DNA from: an uncultured bacterium
GTDB taxonomy: Bacteria; Bacteroidota; Bacteroidia; Bacteroidales; Bacteroidaceae
DNA: 64,000 bases
Assembly (NCBI GenBank): GCA_905215575.1
Contig: CAJMQV010000001.1
Location: 37,044 to 101,043, forward strand
Reading direction: 5' to 3'
The position numbers were made by a program, and so were the translations under genes. How positions within the stretch are numbered: position 1 is the first letter of the stretch; each line of letters starts with the position of its first letter. Under the pieces are notes generated by a model. It ran no database searches, was not told the DNA's origin, and saw nothing but the letters and a program-made list of their open reading frames with translations. Below are positions 33,101 through 42,721 of this stretch, piece by piece.

Positions 33101-34459
33101 ATGGAAAAACGGCTGATTAAGATGATCAAACAATTGATCGGAAGAGTATTCTATGTAGGTGAAGACAAGGCACCCGAACAGGAAACCATCGACCGTATCA
33201 AAGACAGCGTGGACTTCCGGGGAGCCAAGCTATGGATTCTCATCTTTGCCATCTTTGTGGCTTCACTCGGCCTCAACACCAACTCCACAGCCGTGATTAT
33301 CGGCGCCATGCTGATCTCGCCGATTATGGGCCCCATCATGGGAATGGGACTGGGAGTCGGCATCAATGACTTTGAACTGTTCAAACGCTCGCTGAAAAGC
33401 TTCATTACGGCCACCATATTCAGTGTGCTTACAGCTACAGTCTATTTCCTGATCACACCGCTGGCCGAAGCCCAGTCGGAACTGCTGGCACGCACGGCTC
33501 CCACTATCTACGATGTGTTCATCGCCCTGTGCGGCGGTCTGGCCGGTATCATAGCCACCTGCAGTATCAGCCAGCGAAACGGTAATGTGATTCCGGGAGT
33601 AGCTATTGCCACCGCACTGATGCCGCCGATATGTACTACCGGATTCGGTATCGCCACCGGAAACTGGCTTTATGCGGCAGGAGCCTTCTACCTGTATATG
33701 ATCAACACGATCTTCATCAGTCTGGCTACAGTAATCGGAGTGCATATCATGCACTTCAGCAAAAAGGAATTTCGTGATCCGAAACGGGAACGGCGTGTCA
33801 AGCAAATCATTGCCACCATCGCCGTAGTCACTATGGTGCCTGCATCCATTCTTACCTACCAACTTGTTCGGGAAACTGTTTTTGAGAACAAAGCAAACAG
33901 TTTTATCGTCCAGGAACTGGAATCGGACACAACCAGAATAGTGACCCGTGATATCAGATACAAGGATAAAACCATCAACGTGGTGCTGTTCGGAAAAGAG
34001 GTACGGCAGGAACGGCTGGATGAAATCCAAAAAAGACTGGAAAAGCATGGTTTGGAAGGAACCAAACTGTCTGTTGTGCAAGGCAGCAGTAATCTGGACT
34101 CAAAAGAAATACAGACCTTGCTTAAAGGGAATGCCAAACTTCTTTCAGAAGAAATACAAACGGAAAAACTTCAACGGGAAAAAGCCGAACAGATAAAGAA
34201 ACAATGGCAACCCGTGGAAAAGGTCCTGAATTCTGCTGAAAGCATACAGAAAGAATGCCTGGTGCTGTTTCCGGAAGTCAACAGCCTGCATATCGGATAT
34301 GGTATCAATATACATTTGGAAAAGGAAATTCCGTCCGATACCACAACGCTAATATCCATACGACTCAAACAAAGGATGAACAAGGCAACGGAAAAGAAAC
34401 TGAGAGAGTGGCTCAAACAAAAAACTCAAGCAGACTCCTTGGTAATCTATCCCTTATAA
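33101..34459 (+). CDS. DUF389 family membrane protein
   Basis: A 452-residue protein. Residues about 45-235 carry the DUF389 core (NTNSTAVIIGAMLISPIMGPIMG and GVAIATALMPPICTTGFGIA) with about six membrane segments. A C-terminal soluble part (about 265-452) is rich in Lys and Glu with likely coiled coil around 345-375. Function is not established for this family. It starts 18 bp after the flippase gene and 31 bp precede the next gene, so the run from 30316 to 36659 may be one transcript. Confidence 0.82.
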   Translation: MEKRLIKMIKQLIGRVFYVGEDKAPEQETIDRIKDSVDFRGAKLWILIFAIFVASLGLNTNSTAVIIGAMLISPIMGPIMGMGLGVGINDFELFKRSLKSFITATIFSVLTATVYFLITPLAEAQSELLARTAPTIYDVFIALCGGLAGIIATCSISQRNGNVIPGVAIATALMPPICTTGFGIATGNWLYAAGAFYLYMINTIFISLATVIGVHIMHFSKKEFRDPKRERRVKQIIATIAVVTMVPASILTYQLVRETVFENKANSFIVQELESDTTRIVTRDIRYKDKTINVVLFGKEVRQERLDEIQKRLEKHGLEGTKLSVVQGSSNLDSKEIQTLLKGNAKLLSEEIQTEKLQREKAEQIKKQWQPVEKVLNSAESIQKECLVLFPEVNSLHIGYGINIHLEKEIPSDTTTLISIRLKQRMNKATEKKLREWLKQKTQADSLVIYPL

Positions 34460-34490
34460 ATCTGACAAGACAAATCTTTAAATATAAATT

Positions 34491-36659
34491 ATGAAAAGAA
34501 AGTTTATGACCCTGCTTGCCCTGTCTGTCATGGCAAGCGCAAACATGAAAGCCGACGAAGGTATGTGGATGCTGAACAACCTGACGCCGCAAAGTATGAA
34601 AATAATGAACGGGCTTGGACTGCAGCTCAGCGACAAGGACCTTTACAATCCGAAAGGCACCTCACTGAAAGACGCAGTTGTCAGCTTCGGAGGTTTCTGC
34701 TCTGGCGTAATCGTATCTCCGGAAGGCTTGATTTTCACCAACCATCACTGTGGTTTTGCCAATATCCAGGCATTATCTACCCCGGAAAACGACATGCTGA
34801 AAAACGGTTTTGTAGCATCCGGAAAGGAAAAGGAAATCCCGGCTCCCGGACTTTTTGTTGATATCCTGCAATACACAGAGGACGTAACGGCACGCATCAA
34901 CAAGACTATGGACAAGATCTACAAGAAAACCAGCAAGAAGCAGCGTGAAGCTTACGGTGAAAACTGGAAGATCCAAATTCTGGACGAGAAGATCGATTCT
35001 ATCTTCGAAGAAATCCAGAAGGAATATTCCAAGAATGACCCTACTCTGAAAGCTGTTGTAAGTTCTTATTATAGCGGTAATGCCTACTATGTTTCTGTAT
35101 ACAAACACTTCACCGATATCCGTCTGGTATTCACTCCGCCACAGAGCTTAGGTAAATTCGGTGGCGAAACCGACAACTGGATGTGGCCTCGCCAGACTTG
35201 TGACTTCAGCGTGTTCCGTATTTACGCTAACGAAAAGAACGAGCCGGCAGAATATGCAGCCAGCAACCGTCCTTACCAGCCGAAACATTTCGCTCCGGTA
35301 TCTCTTCAAGGATTCCAGATGGGTGACTACTCCATGACTCTCGGTTTCCCGGGAAGCACAGACCGCTACCTGTCTTCATTCGGTATTGAAGAGCGTATGA
35401 ACAGCATCAATGCCGCACGAATCGAGGTGCGTGGTGTAAAACAGGATGTTTGGGAAAAATGGATGAACTCTGACGCTACCATCCGTTTGCAGTATGCTGC
35501 CAAATACGCTCAAAGCTCTAACTACTGGAAGAACAGTATCGGTATGAACAAGGCTCTGAAAGAGCTGAAAGTCGTAGAGCAGAAACAGGATCTGGAGAAA
35601 AGACTGAGCGCATGGATTGCACAGGATGCAAAAAGACAGAAGGAATTCGGTAATCTGTTCCAGAATCTGGAAGAAGCTTACAAGGCAAGAAAATCCGATT
35701 TCTACGCATACATGTTCTTAGGAGAAACATTCTTCAGCGGATCTGATATTTTCAGCATTGCCAACACAGCCAATGCCTGGATCAACGCAACAGACGAAGA
35801 CTACAAGAAACGTCTGGTTGAGTCTTTGGAAAAGAAATTCAAGGATTACAATGAGAATGTAGACAAAGAAGCCACTTCTGTTCTGCTGGAGTTCTACGGC
35901 AAGACTGTTTCCTCAGCTTACCTGCCGGACTTCTATAAAACCATCCAGAATGATTTCAAGGGTGATTACAAGAAGTTTGTAGAGGATCTGTTCCAGAAAT
36001 CAGCTTTGTCTGATGCCAAAGTTCTGAAAGACCTGAATGCGGACAATCTGAAGAAGGATATCATGATCACATACATCAACCAAGTAAGAGACCTGAGCAA
36101 GAACCTGAACAAGAAAAACGAACAGCAGGCTTATGCGATTGCAGAAAATGAGAAACTGCTGTGCCGTGCTATTCTGGATATGGAAGAAGACCAGGCTCAT
36201 TATTCTGATGCAAACAGCACCCTGCGTCTGAGCTATGGTATCGTAGCAGACTACACCAACGAAGGTATCCGTCAGAACTACTTCACTACCTCTCAGAGCA
36301 TTTTGGACAAGATTGCACAGAGCGACTCTATTTCTGACTACAAGGTAGAGCCAAGCATCACCGCCATGCTGAAGGCCGGAAACTTCGGTCCTTACAAAGA
36401 CAAGAGAACCGGCGAAATGCAGTTGTGCTTCATTACCAACAACGACATCACCGGCGGTAACTCAGGAAGCCCGATGTTCAACGGTAAGGGTGAGCTCATT
36501 GGTCTGGCCTTCGACGGTAACTGGGATGCCATGAGCAGCGACATCAGCTTCACTCAGAGTCTGACCCGTTGTATCGGTGTGGATATCCGTTATGTACTCT
36601 ACATCATCGACCAGTGGGGCAAGGCTGATCACCTGATCAAGGAAATCAATGCCAAATAA
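34491..36659 (+). CDS. S46 dipeptidyl-peptidase, DPP7 type
   Basis: A 722-residue periplasmic peptidase that removes dipeptides from N termini and supports growth on peptides. Signal peptide about 1-21. The chymotrypsin-like triad includes the His in FTNHHCG (H86) and S658 in GGNSGSP. The specificity position, 18 residues after the Ser, is Gly (G676), as in Porphyromonas gingivalis DPP7 (Gly673), not the Arg of DPP11. Hydrophobic or aliphatic P1 residues are therefore expected rather than Asp/Glu. Length agrees with the family. A small hairpin and a bidirectional terminator follow. Confidence 0.9.
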   Translation: MKRKFMTLLALSVMASANMKADEGMWMLNNLTPQSMKIMNGLGLQLSDKDLYNPKGTSLKDAVVSFGGFCSGVIVSPEGLIFTNHHCGFANIQALSTPENDMLKNGFVASGKEKEIPAPGLFVDILQYTEDVTARINKTMDKIYKKTSKKQREAYGENWKIQILDEKIDSIFEEIQKEYSKNDPTLKAVVSSYYSGNAYYVSVYKHFTDIRLVFTPPQSLGKFGGETDNWMWPRQTCDFSVFRIYANEKNEPAEYAASNRPYQPKHFAPVSLQGFQMGDYSMTLGFPGSTDRYLSSFGIEERMNSINAARIEVRGVKQDVWEKWMNSDATIRLQYAAKYAQSSNYWKNSIGMNKALKELKVVEQKQDLEKRLSAWIAQDAKRQKEFGNLFQNLEEAYKARKSDFYAYMFLGETFFSGSDIFSIANTANAWINATDEDYKKRLVESLEKKFKDYNENVDKEATSVLLEFYGKTVSSAYLPDFYKTIQNDFKGDYKKFVEDLFQKSALSDAKVLKDLNADNLKKDIMITYINQVRDLSKNLNKKNEQQAYAIAENEKLLCRAILDMEEDQAHYSDANSTLRLSYGIVADYTNEGIRQNYFTTSQSILDKIAQSDSISDYKVEPSITAMLKAGNFGPYKDKRTGEMQLCFITNNDITGGNSGSPMFNGKGELIGLAFDGNWDAMSSDISFTQSLTRCIGVDIRYVLYIIDQWGKADHLIKEINAK

Positions 36660-36688
36660 GACTTAAAGCGACTTTAAGTCAACATACA

Positions 36689-36739
36689 AAATAAGCCGTT
36701 TCCAGATTCCTCTGTGGGAATCCATGAAACGGCTTATTT
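36689..36739. terminator. Bidirectional terminator, S46 peptidase / DEAD helicase
   Basis: AAATAAGCCGTTTC / GAAACGGCTTATTT stem with inner GATTCC / GGAATC pairing and T-runs on both strands. A separate hairpin GACTTAAAG / CTTTAAGTC lies at 36660-36680. Confidence 0.88.
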
Positions 36740-36746
36740 TTATATC

Positions 36747-38675
36747 TTATTTCTTCTTAGGATATCTTCTGGCCCAACCTTCTTCCGAGAAATCAGGCTC
36801 CTCACCTACCAGTTCGTCCGAAGAATTACCTCCAGAGAAGAACTGTTTCCAATCATCCTTCGTGTATTTCTTTCCACGCGGTGCAGTATATCCGCGCTCC
36901 TCACGTGAAGGCTTCTCCTTTTTGTCTTTCTTGCGATCCTTTGCCTTTGGCTCTTCCTTACGGTCGTTACGTGATTTTTTCTCACCGCGGCGGGAATCTT
37001 TATCACGGCTATCGTCCTTACGCTTTTTCTTGCGTTTTGAAGAGTCCTCAGAACTTTCGTCACTGGAAGCCACTTCCACAACAACCTTGCGTCCCTTTAC
37101 CTGCACCTTTGACAATCCGGAAATAACCCGTTCGGCTTCTTCTTCGGCCACTTCGAAGAAAGAGAAACTCTTCATCAGATCGATACGACCTACTTCTACC
37201 TTACCCTTCACATGGTCATTGACCAGTTTCATGATTTCCTTGGCGTAGAAACCATCCAGTTTACCTAAATTCAGGAACAGACGGGTGAATCCTTCTTCGG
37301 CATTGCGGCCACGCTTGCCTTTGCCTTTCTCTCCCTTGGCTTTCTCAACCGGTTCCTCAATCTCCGGAGCATTGGCATAATATTGCAGGAAACGACCGAA
37401 TTCACGGCTCACAACGCGCTTGATCAGCTCTTCCTTATCCAACCACTCCAGCTTGCGGTAAACCTCGGGCAGGAACTGTTCGATTTCCTCCTCGTCCACT
37501 TCCACACGCTCGATATCATCAATCACTTTATACAGCTGCTTGGCACAGATATCCTTTCCGCTCGGCAGTTCTTCCTTGACAAAGCTCTTTCCGATAATCT
37601 TTTCCACCTCGCGCACCTTGGCACGCTCACGGGTATTGATAATACAGATACTGGTTCCTTTCTTACCGGCACGGCCTGTACGTCCGCTTCGATGAGTATA
37701 GCTTTCGGTATCATCGGGCATACCGTAGTTGATGACATGAGTCAGATCCTCCACATCGAGTCCGCGAGCAGCCACATCGGTTGCCACTAGGAACTGCACG
37801 CGATGCTGACGGAATTTCTGCATGGTCAGGTCACGCTGTTGCTGTGATAGTTCGCCATGCAAGGCCTCGGCATTATATCCGTCCTGAATGAGCTTGTCGG
37901 CAATCTCCTGTGTTTCCATACGGGTACGGCAGAAGATAATGGCATAAATCTTAGGATAATAGTCCACCACACGCTTCAAAGCCAGATATTTGTCACGGGC
38001 ATGCACCATATAATATACATGATTCACGGTTTCGGCACCTTCATTACGCGAGCCCACCACAATCTCCTGTGCATGGCGCAGATATTTCTTGGAGATGCGC
38101 TCGATTTCCTTGCTCATTGTAGCCGAGAATAACAGTGTGTTATGGTTCTCAGGGATTCCAGCCAAAATGGTATCTATACTCTCCGAAAATCCCATGGAAA
38201 GCATCTCATCGGCCTCATCCAGAACCACATTCTCCACCTGTCCCAAAGAAGCGGCTCCGCGTTCCATCAAATCAATCAATCGGCCTGGAGTGGCCACTAT
38301 AATCTGTACTCCCTTCTTCAAGGTGCGGATCTGTGATTCAATATTTGTACCTCCATAAACAGGCAGTACACGAACAGAGGGTAAGTATTTGGAATACGCC
38401 TCCAGATCATCGGCAATCTGAAGACACAACTCACGGGTTGGAGACAAAATGACCGCCTGTGTATCGGTACGGTCAGGATCAACTTTCTGTAAAACAGGCA
38501 AACCATAGGCAGCGGTTTTTCCTGTACCAGTCTGTGCCAAAGCAACAACATCATTATTCACTCCCAGTAGATAAGGAATCACTTCCTCCTGTACCGGCAT
38601 GGGATGTTCATATCCCAGTTCTTCAATAGCTTTACGGATTTCCGCAGAAACTCCCAGCTCTTCAAATGTTTTCAA
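36747..38675 (-). CDS. DEAD-box RNA helicase with DbpA-like RNA-binding domain
   Basis: A 642-residue ATP-dependent RNA helicase of the CsdA/DbpA group. Core motifs are AQTGTGKT (I), DEADEML (II), SATMS (III) and HRSGRTGR (VI). A DbpA-type RNA-binding domain follows at about 455-545, then a Lys/Arg/Glu/Asp-rich disordered tail to the end (GKKYTKDDWKQFFSGG). The likely role is ribosome assembly or cold adaptation. No ATG lies at the family N terminus; TTG at 38675, giving MKTFEELGV, is the best start. The longer in-frame TTG lies inside the -7 box and is rejected. Confidence 0.9.
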   Translation of the reverse strand: MKTFEELGVSAEIRKAIEELGYEHPMPVQEEVIPYLLGVNNDVVALAQTGTGKTAAYGLPVLQKVDPDRTDTQAVILSPTRELCLQIADDLEAYSKYLPSVRVLPVYGGTNIESQIRTLKKGVQIIVATPGRLIDLMERGAASLGQVENVVLDEADEMLSMGFSESIDTILAGIPENHNTLLFSATMSKEIERISKKYLRHAQEIVVGSRNEGAETVNHVYYMVHARDKYLALKRVVDYYPKIYAIIFCRTRMETQEIADKLIQDGYNAEALHGELSQQQRDLTMQKFRQHRVQFLVATDVAARGLDVEDLTHVINYGMPDDTESYTHRSGRTGRAGKKGTSICIINTRERAKVREVEKIIGKSFVKEELPSGKDICAKQLYKVIDDIERVEVDEEEIEQFLPEVYRKLEWLDKEELIKRVVSREFGRFLQYYANAPEIEEPVEKAKGEKGKGKRGRNAEEGFTRLFLNLGKLDGFYAKEIMKLVNDHVKGKVEVGRIDLMKSFSFFEVAEEEAERVISGLSKVQVKGRKVVVEVASSDESSEDSSKRKKKRKDDSRDKDSRRGEKKSRNDRKEEPKAKDRKKDKKEKPSREERGYTAPRGKKYTKDDWKQFFSGGNSSDELVGEEPDFSEEGWARRYPKKK

Positions 38676-38702
38676 AATACGTATCTTATTAAAAATTCTT
38701 TG

Positions 38703-38710
38703 CAAAGGTA
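38703..38710 (-). promoter_or_regulatory. -7 box of the DEAD-box helicase gene
   Basis: Minus-strand TACCTTTG, 27 bp upstream of the TTG start. A -33 element is not clear. Confidence 0.65.
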
Positions 38711-38793
38711 GCTAAAAAAGAGAACATTACCCGAAGCCAAACCCCGTTTTCAAATTTTTTGTGTTTCTAAAACAAGAAATTCCGAACTTGGAC

Positions 38794-40407
38794 TTACTTT
38801 TGGGAAAGGTTGCATACCTCAACATAATCAATGTTAGGGGCGGCCCCTTTATCATTAAACAAGCGAATGGTGTTTTTACCCTTCCGTAATCGGACGGCAA
38901 TCTGTGCAACAGCCGTATCTGTCCATCCCTTAGAACACAGACCACTCAAGGAATAAACTTTCTGTCCGTTAACCATCACCGCCAGATTTCGTTTCTCGGC
39001 ACTGGCAAAAGCAATCTTCAGCACATACTCACCTCCACGGTTACTATACACAGTTCTCCATTCCAGAAAATTATCAGTCATGTCGATATTACCCAGATAG
39101 CCTACATAAGCACCTCCGGAGTAACGGTTATCACGAATAACTCGGGCAAAATCACCATCCTGAATTGCGGAATAACGCTCCAACCAAGCGTTCTCAGCCT
39201 CATATCGGATCTGCTCCAGACGGCTAACCGCTTCCATCCGGTAAATACGGCAACCATGTGCAGGCACACTTACCGTAAAACGCGAATCGGTCACATCAGG
39301 CTGATTCTGATGCGTGTATAAATCACGAACCCGAACCGTTCCTCCCAAACATAGTGTTGTCAGATCTACACTGACCGTTTGGGCTGTATCACCGGAATTG
39401 TAAAACGCCACAGCACGAACGTTACCGAAACGCTTGCCAAAATCTTTAACCAACACATAAACCTGTCCTTGTTTTTCCGCGACTTCCGCTTGAATGGCCA
39501 AAGTGTCCTGATTCAAGGCTATCAGTTCTTTATTAGTCAGCAGAGCAAGTGCCTTGTCACTGATCGTAGTCATATCGCATCCAATCATCAACGGCGAACT
39601 CATCATACACCACATACCGAAATGTGTCTTGTCTTCCTCTTCAGAAAGTCCACGCCCCACTTCCATAATATCCATATCATTAAACTTACCTTCGGTGGCA
39701 TAGGCAGACAAATACAGATTTCTGTCAATGATTCTCTTCACAGCTCCCCACGACATGTTGATATCGGCATCAATTCGCCAGGAAGAGGCAATATCGTGCG
39801 CCCAAGTACCGGGAAAAGCCCAACGGCACACATTCATCCGGACATCCTTTTTCCCTGTATGATCTATGGCACGGCGAATAGCCGTATATCTGTCTTGCTC
39901 ATCCAACTCCAAATGCTCAAAATTCTGATTCGGATCACCTCCACAGAAATCCACTTTTATAAAATCAAATCCTAATTCCTTAAAAAACAAATCGGCATCC
40001 TGCTGGTCGTGACCATACATACCTACTCCAACACCGATTTTATCCTGATCCCAATAGGAACCGCAGGTGTTCCGTCCGGCATCTGAGTATATGCCGGCTT
40101 TAAACCCCAAACCATGAATAAAATCCACAACCGGTTTCAGACCGTTGGGAAAACGTTGCGGGTGAGTCAATAGCCGGCCTACACTGTCACGTCCTCCAAA
40201 ATATCCGTCGTCAATATTGATATACCGGTATCCGGCCTGACCCAGTCCCTTATCAAACATAGCCTGAGCCTGCTTCATAATCAACTTGTCACTGATATTG
40301 ACCCGATAAGTGTTCCAAGAACTCCATCCCATAATGGGAGTATCATAGGCCATTAAAGGTAGAGTAAAAAACAAAGGCAGAAGCCCTAAGAGATTTTTGT
40401 ATTTCAT
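38794..40407 (-). CDS. GH27 alpha-galactosidase with C-terminal CBM35-like domain
   Basis: A 537-residue secreted enzyme from ATG 40407; signal peptide about 1-20 (PLMA-YD). The GH27 fold starts with TPIMGWSSWNTYR. The nucleophile is D153 in KVDFCGG and the likely acid/base is D215 in SWRIDADINMSW. An antiparallel beta-domain follows to about residue 390, then a CBM35/CBM6-like module (about 405-537, YEAENAWLE to NIDYVEV). It removes terminal alpha-galactose (or alpha-N-acetylgalactosamine) from oligosaccharides, probably in the periplasm. No SusCD pair is nearby. An upstream in-frame extension of 86 codons runs through repeat C and is not coding. Confidence 0.9.
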   Translation of the reverse strand: MKYKNLLGLLPLFFTLPLMAYDTPIMGWSSWNTYRVNISDKLIMKQAQAMFDKGLGQAGYRYINIDDGYFGGRDSVGRLLTHPQRFPNGLKPVVDFIHGLGFKAGIYSDAGRNTCGSYWDQDKIGVGVGMYGHDQQDADLFFKELGFDFIKVDFCGGDPNQNFEHLELDEQDRYTAIRRAIDHTGKKDVRMNVCRWAFPGTWAHDIASSWRIDADINMSWGAVKRIIDRNLYLSAYATEGKFNDMDIMEVGRGLSEEEDKTHFGMWCMMSSPLMIGCDMTTISDKALALLTNKELIALNQDTLAIQAEVAEKQGQVYVLVKDFGKRFGNVRAVAFYNSGDTAQTVSVDLTTLCLGGTVRVRDLYTHQNQPDVTDSRFTVSVPAHGCRIYRMEAVSRLEQIRYEAENAWLERYSAIQDGDFARVIRDNRYSGGAYVGYLGNIDMTDNFLEWRTVYSNRGGEYVLKIAFASAEKRNLAVMVNGQKVYSLSGLCSKGWTDTAVAQIAVRLRKGKNTIRLFNDKGAAPNIDYVEVCNLSQK

Positions 40408-40548
40408 GACATGAATAGGTTTAATGGAATAACAATAATGGTGTGAAACACAAAAATAGAACATTCTGTCTTCAAAAACAAGAATTGATATAGAAAGAAA
40501 AACGAGAACCAACAAGGTATACAAAAACAATCTGTCTGGCGTCCGAAA

Positions 40549-40620
40549 AAATGCTCCCGACCATTTTGAAAAATGATCGGGACGATAATAAAAAATCATC
40601 GGGACCATTCTGAGAAAGCG
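40549..40620. repeat. 22-bp-period palindromic triplet, copy C
   Basis: TCCCGA at 40555, TCGGGA at 40577 and TCGGGA at 40599, exactly 22 bp apart, between the divergent GH27 and kinase genes. The first two sites form an inverted repeat around CATTTTGAAAAATG. Confidence 0.78.
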
Positions 40621-40653
40621 TCTGCACATCCCGCCTGTTTCCAAATAAATACT

Positions 40654-40661
40654 TATCTTTG
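40654..40661 (+). promoter_or_regulatory. -7 box of the sugar kinase gene
   Basis: TATCTTTG, 27 bp before the ATG at 40689 and 50 bp after the last repeat C core. Confidence 0.65.
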
Positions 40662-40688
40662 GCATACTGAAACTAAAAAACGGAAGAT

Positions 40689-41609
40689 ATGCGCAAAGTA
40701 ATCTGTACCGGTGAAACCATACTGGACATACTGTTTAAAAATAACCAACCGATAGCCGCTGTGCCTGGTGGCTCTTCTTTCAATTGCATCATTTCTCTGG
40801 GCAGAGCCGGAGTGCCGGCCTATTTTTTAGGGGAAACCGGCGAGGATGCCGTGGGTGCTCAGATAGCGGCGTTTCTGAAAGAGAACCATGTACATACGGA
40901 CTATTTTACCACTCGGAAAGATGTCCGTACGGCTGTGTCACTGGCTTATCTGAATGAAAACAATGATGCCCAATACGTGTTCTATAAAGAAGTGCCCAAA
41001 CCCAACGATCATTTCTGTCTGCCGGATTTTCAAGTACAGGATATTCTCGTATTGGGTTCCTACAATGCCATCTGCCCTACTCTAAGAGGACAGGTAAAAA
41101 GAATCCTGCAAGGCGCTGTCAACGCTCAAGGACTGGTGTATTATGACATCAATTTCAGAAAAACACACCGCCACGAGTTGGAAAGTCTGACTCCCTCCAT
41201 ACAGGAAAACTGCGGCATGGCTGACATTGTACGCGGATCGGCCGATGACTTTGAAATTATGTATGGAATCCGGGAGGCCGAAAAGATTTATCAGGAAAAA
41301 ATAGCTCCGTTCTGCCCGGTCTTTATCTGTACGAATGCAGACAAGGAACTAAAGGTTTGTCTGCCCGGAAAAGTCTATTCTTTCCCTATATCCCCGATAA
41401 ATACTGTCAGCACTATAGGAGCCGGAGATAATTTCAACGCGGGATTTGTATACGGACTGATGCGCTATGGCATACAGAAAGAAGATCTGTTGCAACTGAA
41501 CGAAAACATGTGGCAAAAACTGGTAAACTGCGGTTTATATTTTGCCGCAAACGTGTGCCAAAGCATCCACAACAGCATTGACCCTGATCTGGATCTCAGT
41601 TGCCTTTAA
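40689..41609 (+). CDS. PfkB-family carbohydrate kinase (fructokinase-like)
   Basis: A 306-residue ribokinase-fold kinase. The N-terminal substrate motif is PGGSSFNCIISLGRAG and the C-terminal anion-hole motif is STIGAGDNFNAGF, with the catalytic Asp in GAGD; the residue after it is Asn where Ala or Ser is usual. The family phosphorylates fructose, ribose, nucleosides or similar, and fructose is the usual Bacteroides annotation. No transporter or hydrolase is co-directional. The 3' end overlaps the converging aminotransferase gene by 4 bp. Confidence 0.85.
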   Translation: MRKVICTGETILDILFKNNQPIAAVPGGSSFNCIISLGRAGVPAYFLGETGEDAVGAQIAAFLKENHVHTDYFTTRKDVRTAVSLAYLNENNDAQYVFYKEVPKPNDHFCLPDFQVQDILVLGSYNAICPTLRGQVKRILQGAVNAQGLVYYDINFRKTHRHELESLTPSIQENCGMADIVRGSADDFEIMYGIREAEKIYQEKIAPFCPVFICTNADKELKVCLPGKVYSFPISPINTVSTIGAGDNFNAGFVYGLMRYGIQKEDLLQLNENMWQKLVNCGLYFAANVCQSIHNSIDPDLDLSCL

Positions 41610-42721
41610 GAGGCAACCTGATCCAGAAACTCGTTTACGGCACGAATCACAGTGCTTACCTCTTCTTCACTCATCTCGGGCGAGATAGGCAGACTCAGTT
41701 CTTCACGGTGAATCCGCTCGGTAACGGGCAGTGAACAAGCCACAAACTCGGTCATGGATTCCTGCCGGTGCGGAGGTATAGGATAATGGATCAAAGTCTG
41801 TATGCCCCGCTCCTTCAAAAAAGCCTGTAAGGCATCGCGTTGCGTACAGAACAAAGTAAAGATATGGAATACATGAGATTCCGGATCATTCAAGACAGGC
41901 AGACAGATTCCGTCACCCGAATGAATTTCCTTCAGATAACGCAAAGCCACCTGGCGGCGCTTCTCGTTATCCTGATCCAGACGTTTCAGTTTCAAACGCA
42001 GAACAGCCTGCAATTCATCCATTCTGCTGTTCACCCCTCGGAAAGGATGCACATATTTTTTGGAGGAACCGTAATTGGCCAGCACACGCACCCGCTCAAC
42101 CAAAGCCTCATCACTGGAAGTTACGGCACCGGCATCGCCTAAAGCACCTAAGTTTTTACCGGGATAGAAACTGAATCCGGCGGCATCACCCAAGGCGCCC
42201 ACGCGCACTCCACGGTCCTTCGCTCCGTGAGCCTGAGCGCCGTCTTCCACAACCTTCAAGCCATATCTCCGGGCCAAAGCCTGAATCTGCTCCATACGGC
42301 AAACACGGCCATACAGATGAACCACCAGAATGGCTTTGGTCTTTTCCGTAATCAGAGCCTCTATCCGCTGCGGATCAATATTACAGGTTTCCCATTCGGG
42401 CTCGCAAAGCACAGGTTTCAGACCGGCACGCTGCACAGCCAGAATAGAAGCAATATACGTATTGGCCGGAACAATCACTTCATCGCCCGGCTGCATCAGT
42501 CCCAAAGAACAGTAGGCCATGAAAATAAGAGTCAGCGCGTCCAACCCGTTACCAACTGCCACACAGCCTCCGGTTCCGCAGTAGGCAGCGAACTCCTGCT
42601 CGAATCCTTTATTTTCCTCGCCAAGCAGATACCATCCCGAACGGACTGTCCGCATCACGGTTTCCGACAATTCCGGCTCAAAGGAGTGATTGATTCTTTT
42701 TAAATCCAGATAATCTATCAT
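41606..42721 (-). CDS. DegT/DnrJ/EryC1 sugar aminotransferase (FdtB/QdtB-like)
   Basis: A 371-residue PLP enzyme that aminates keto-sugar nucleotides. The Schiff-base Lys is K189 in FSFYPGKNLGALGDAG and the pyridine-N Asp is D160 in VVEDGAQAHGA. The adjacent FdtA-like ketoisomerase points to dTDP-3-keto-6-deoxyhexose as substrate and dTDP-3-amino-3,6-dideoxyhexose (Fuc3N or Qui3N) as product. The start overlaps the upstream acyltransferase stop by 4 bp, so translation is coupled. No glycosyltransferase or rml genes are present in the window. Confidence 0.85.
   Translation of the reverse strand: MIDYLDLKRINHSFEPELSETVMRTVRSGWYLLGEENKGFEQEFAAYCGTGGCVAVGNGLDALTLIFMAYCSLGLMQPGDEVIVPANTYIASILAVQRAGLKPVLCEPEWETCNIDPQRIEALITEKTKAILVVHLYGRVCRMEQIQALARRYGLKVVEDGAQAHGAKDRGVRVGALGDAAGFSFYPGKNLGALGDAGAVTSSDEALVERVRVLANYGSSKKYVHPFRGVNSRMDELQAVLRLKLKRLDQDNEKRRQVALRYLKEIHSGDGICLPVLNDPESHVFHIFTLFCTQRDALQAFLKERGIQTLIHYPIPPHRQESMTEFVACSLPVTERIHREELSLPISPEMSEEEVSTVIRAVNEFLDQVAS

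Noticed and set aside
40408..40665. 86-codon N-terminal extension of the GH27 enzyme
   Set aside because: It crosses repeat C and lacks family similarity. The ATG at 40407 gives a clean signal peptide.
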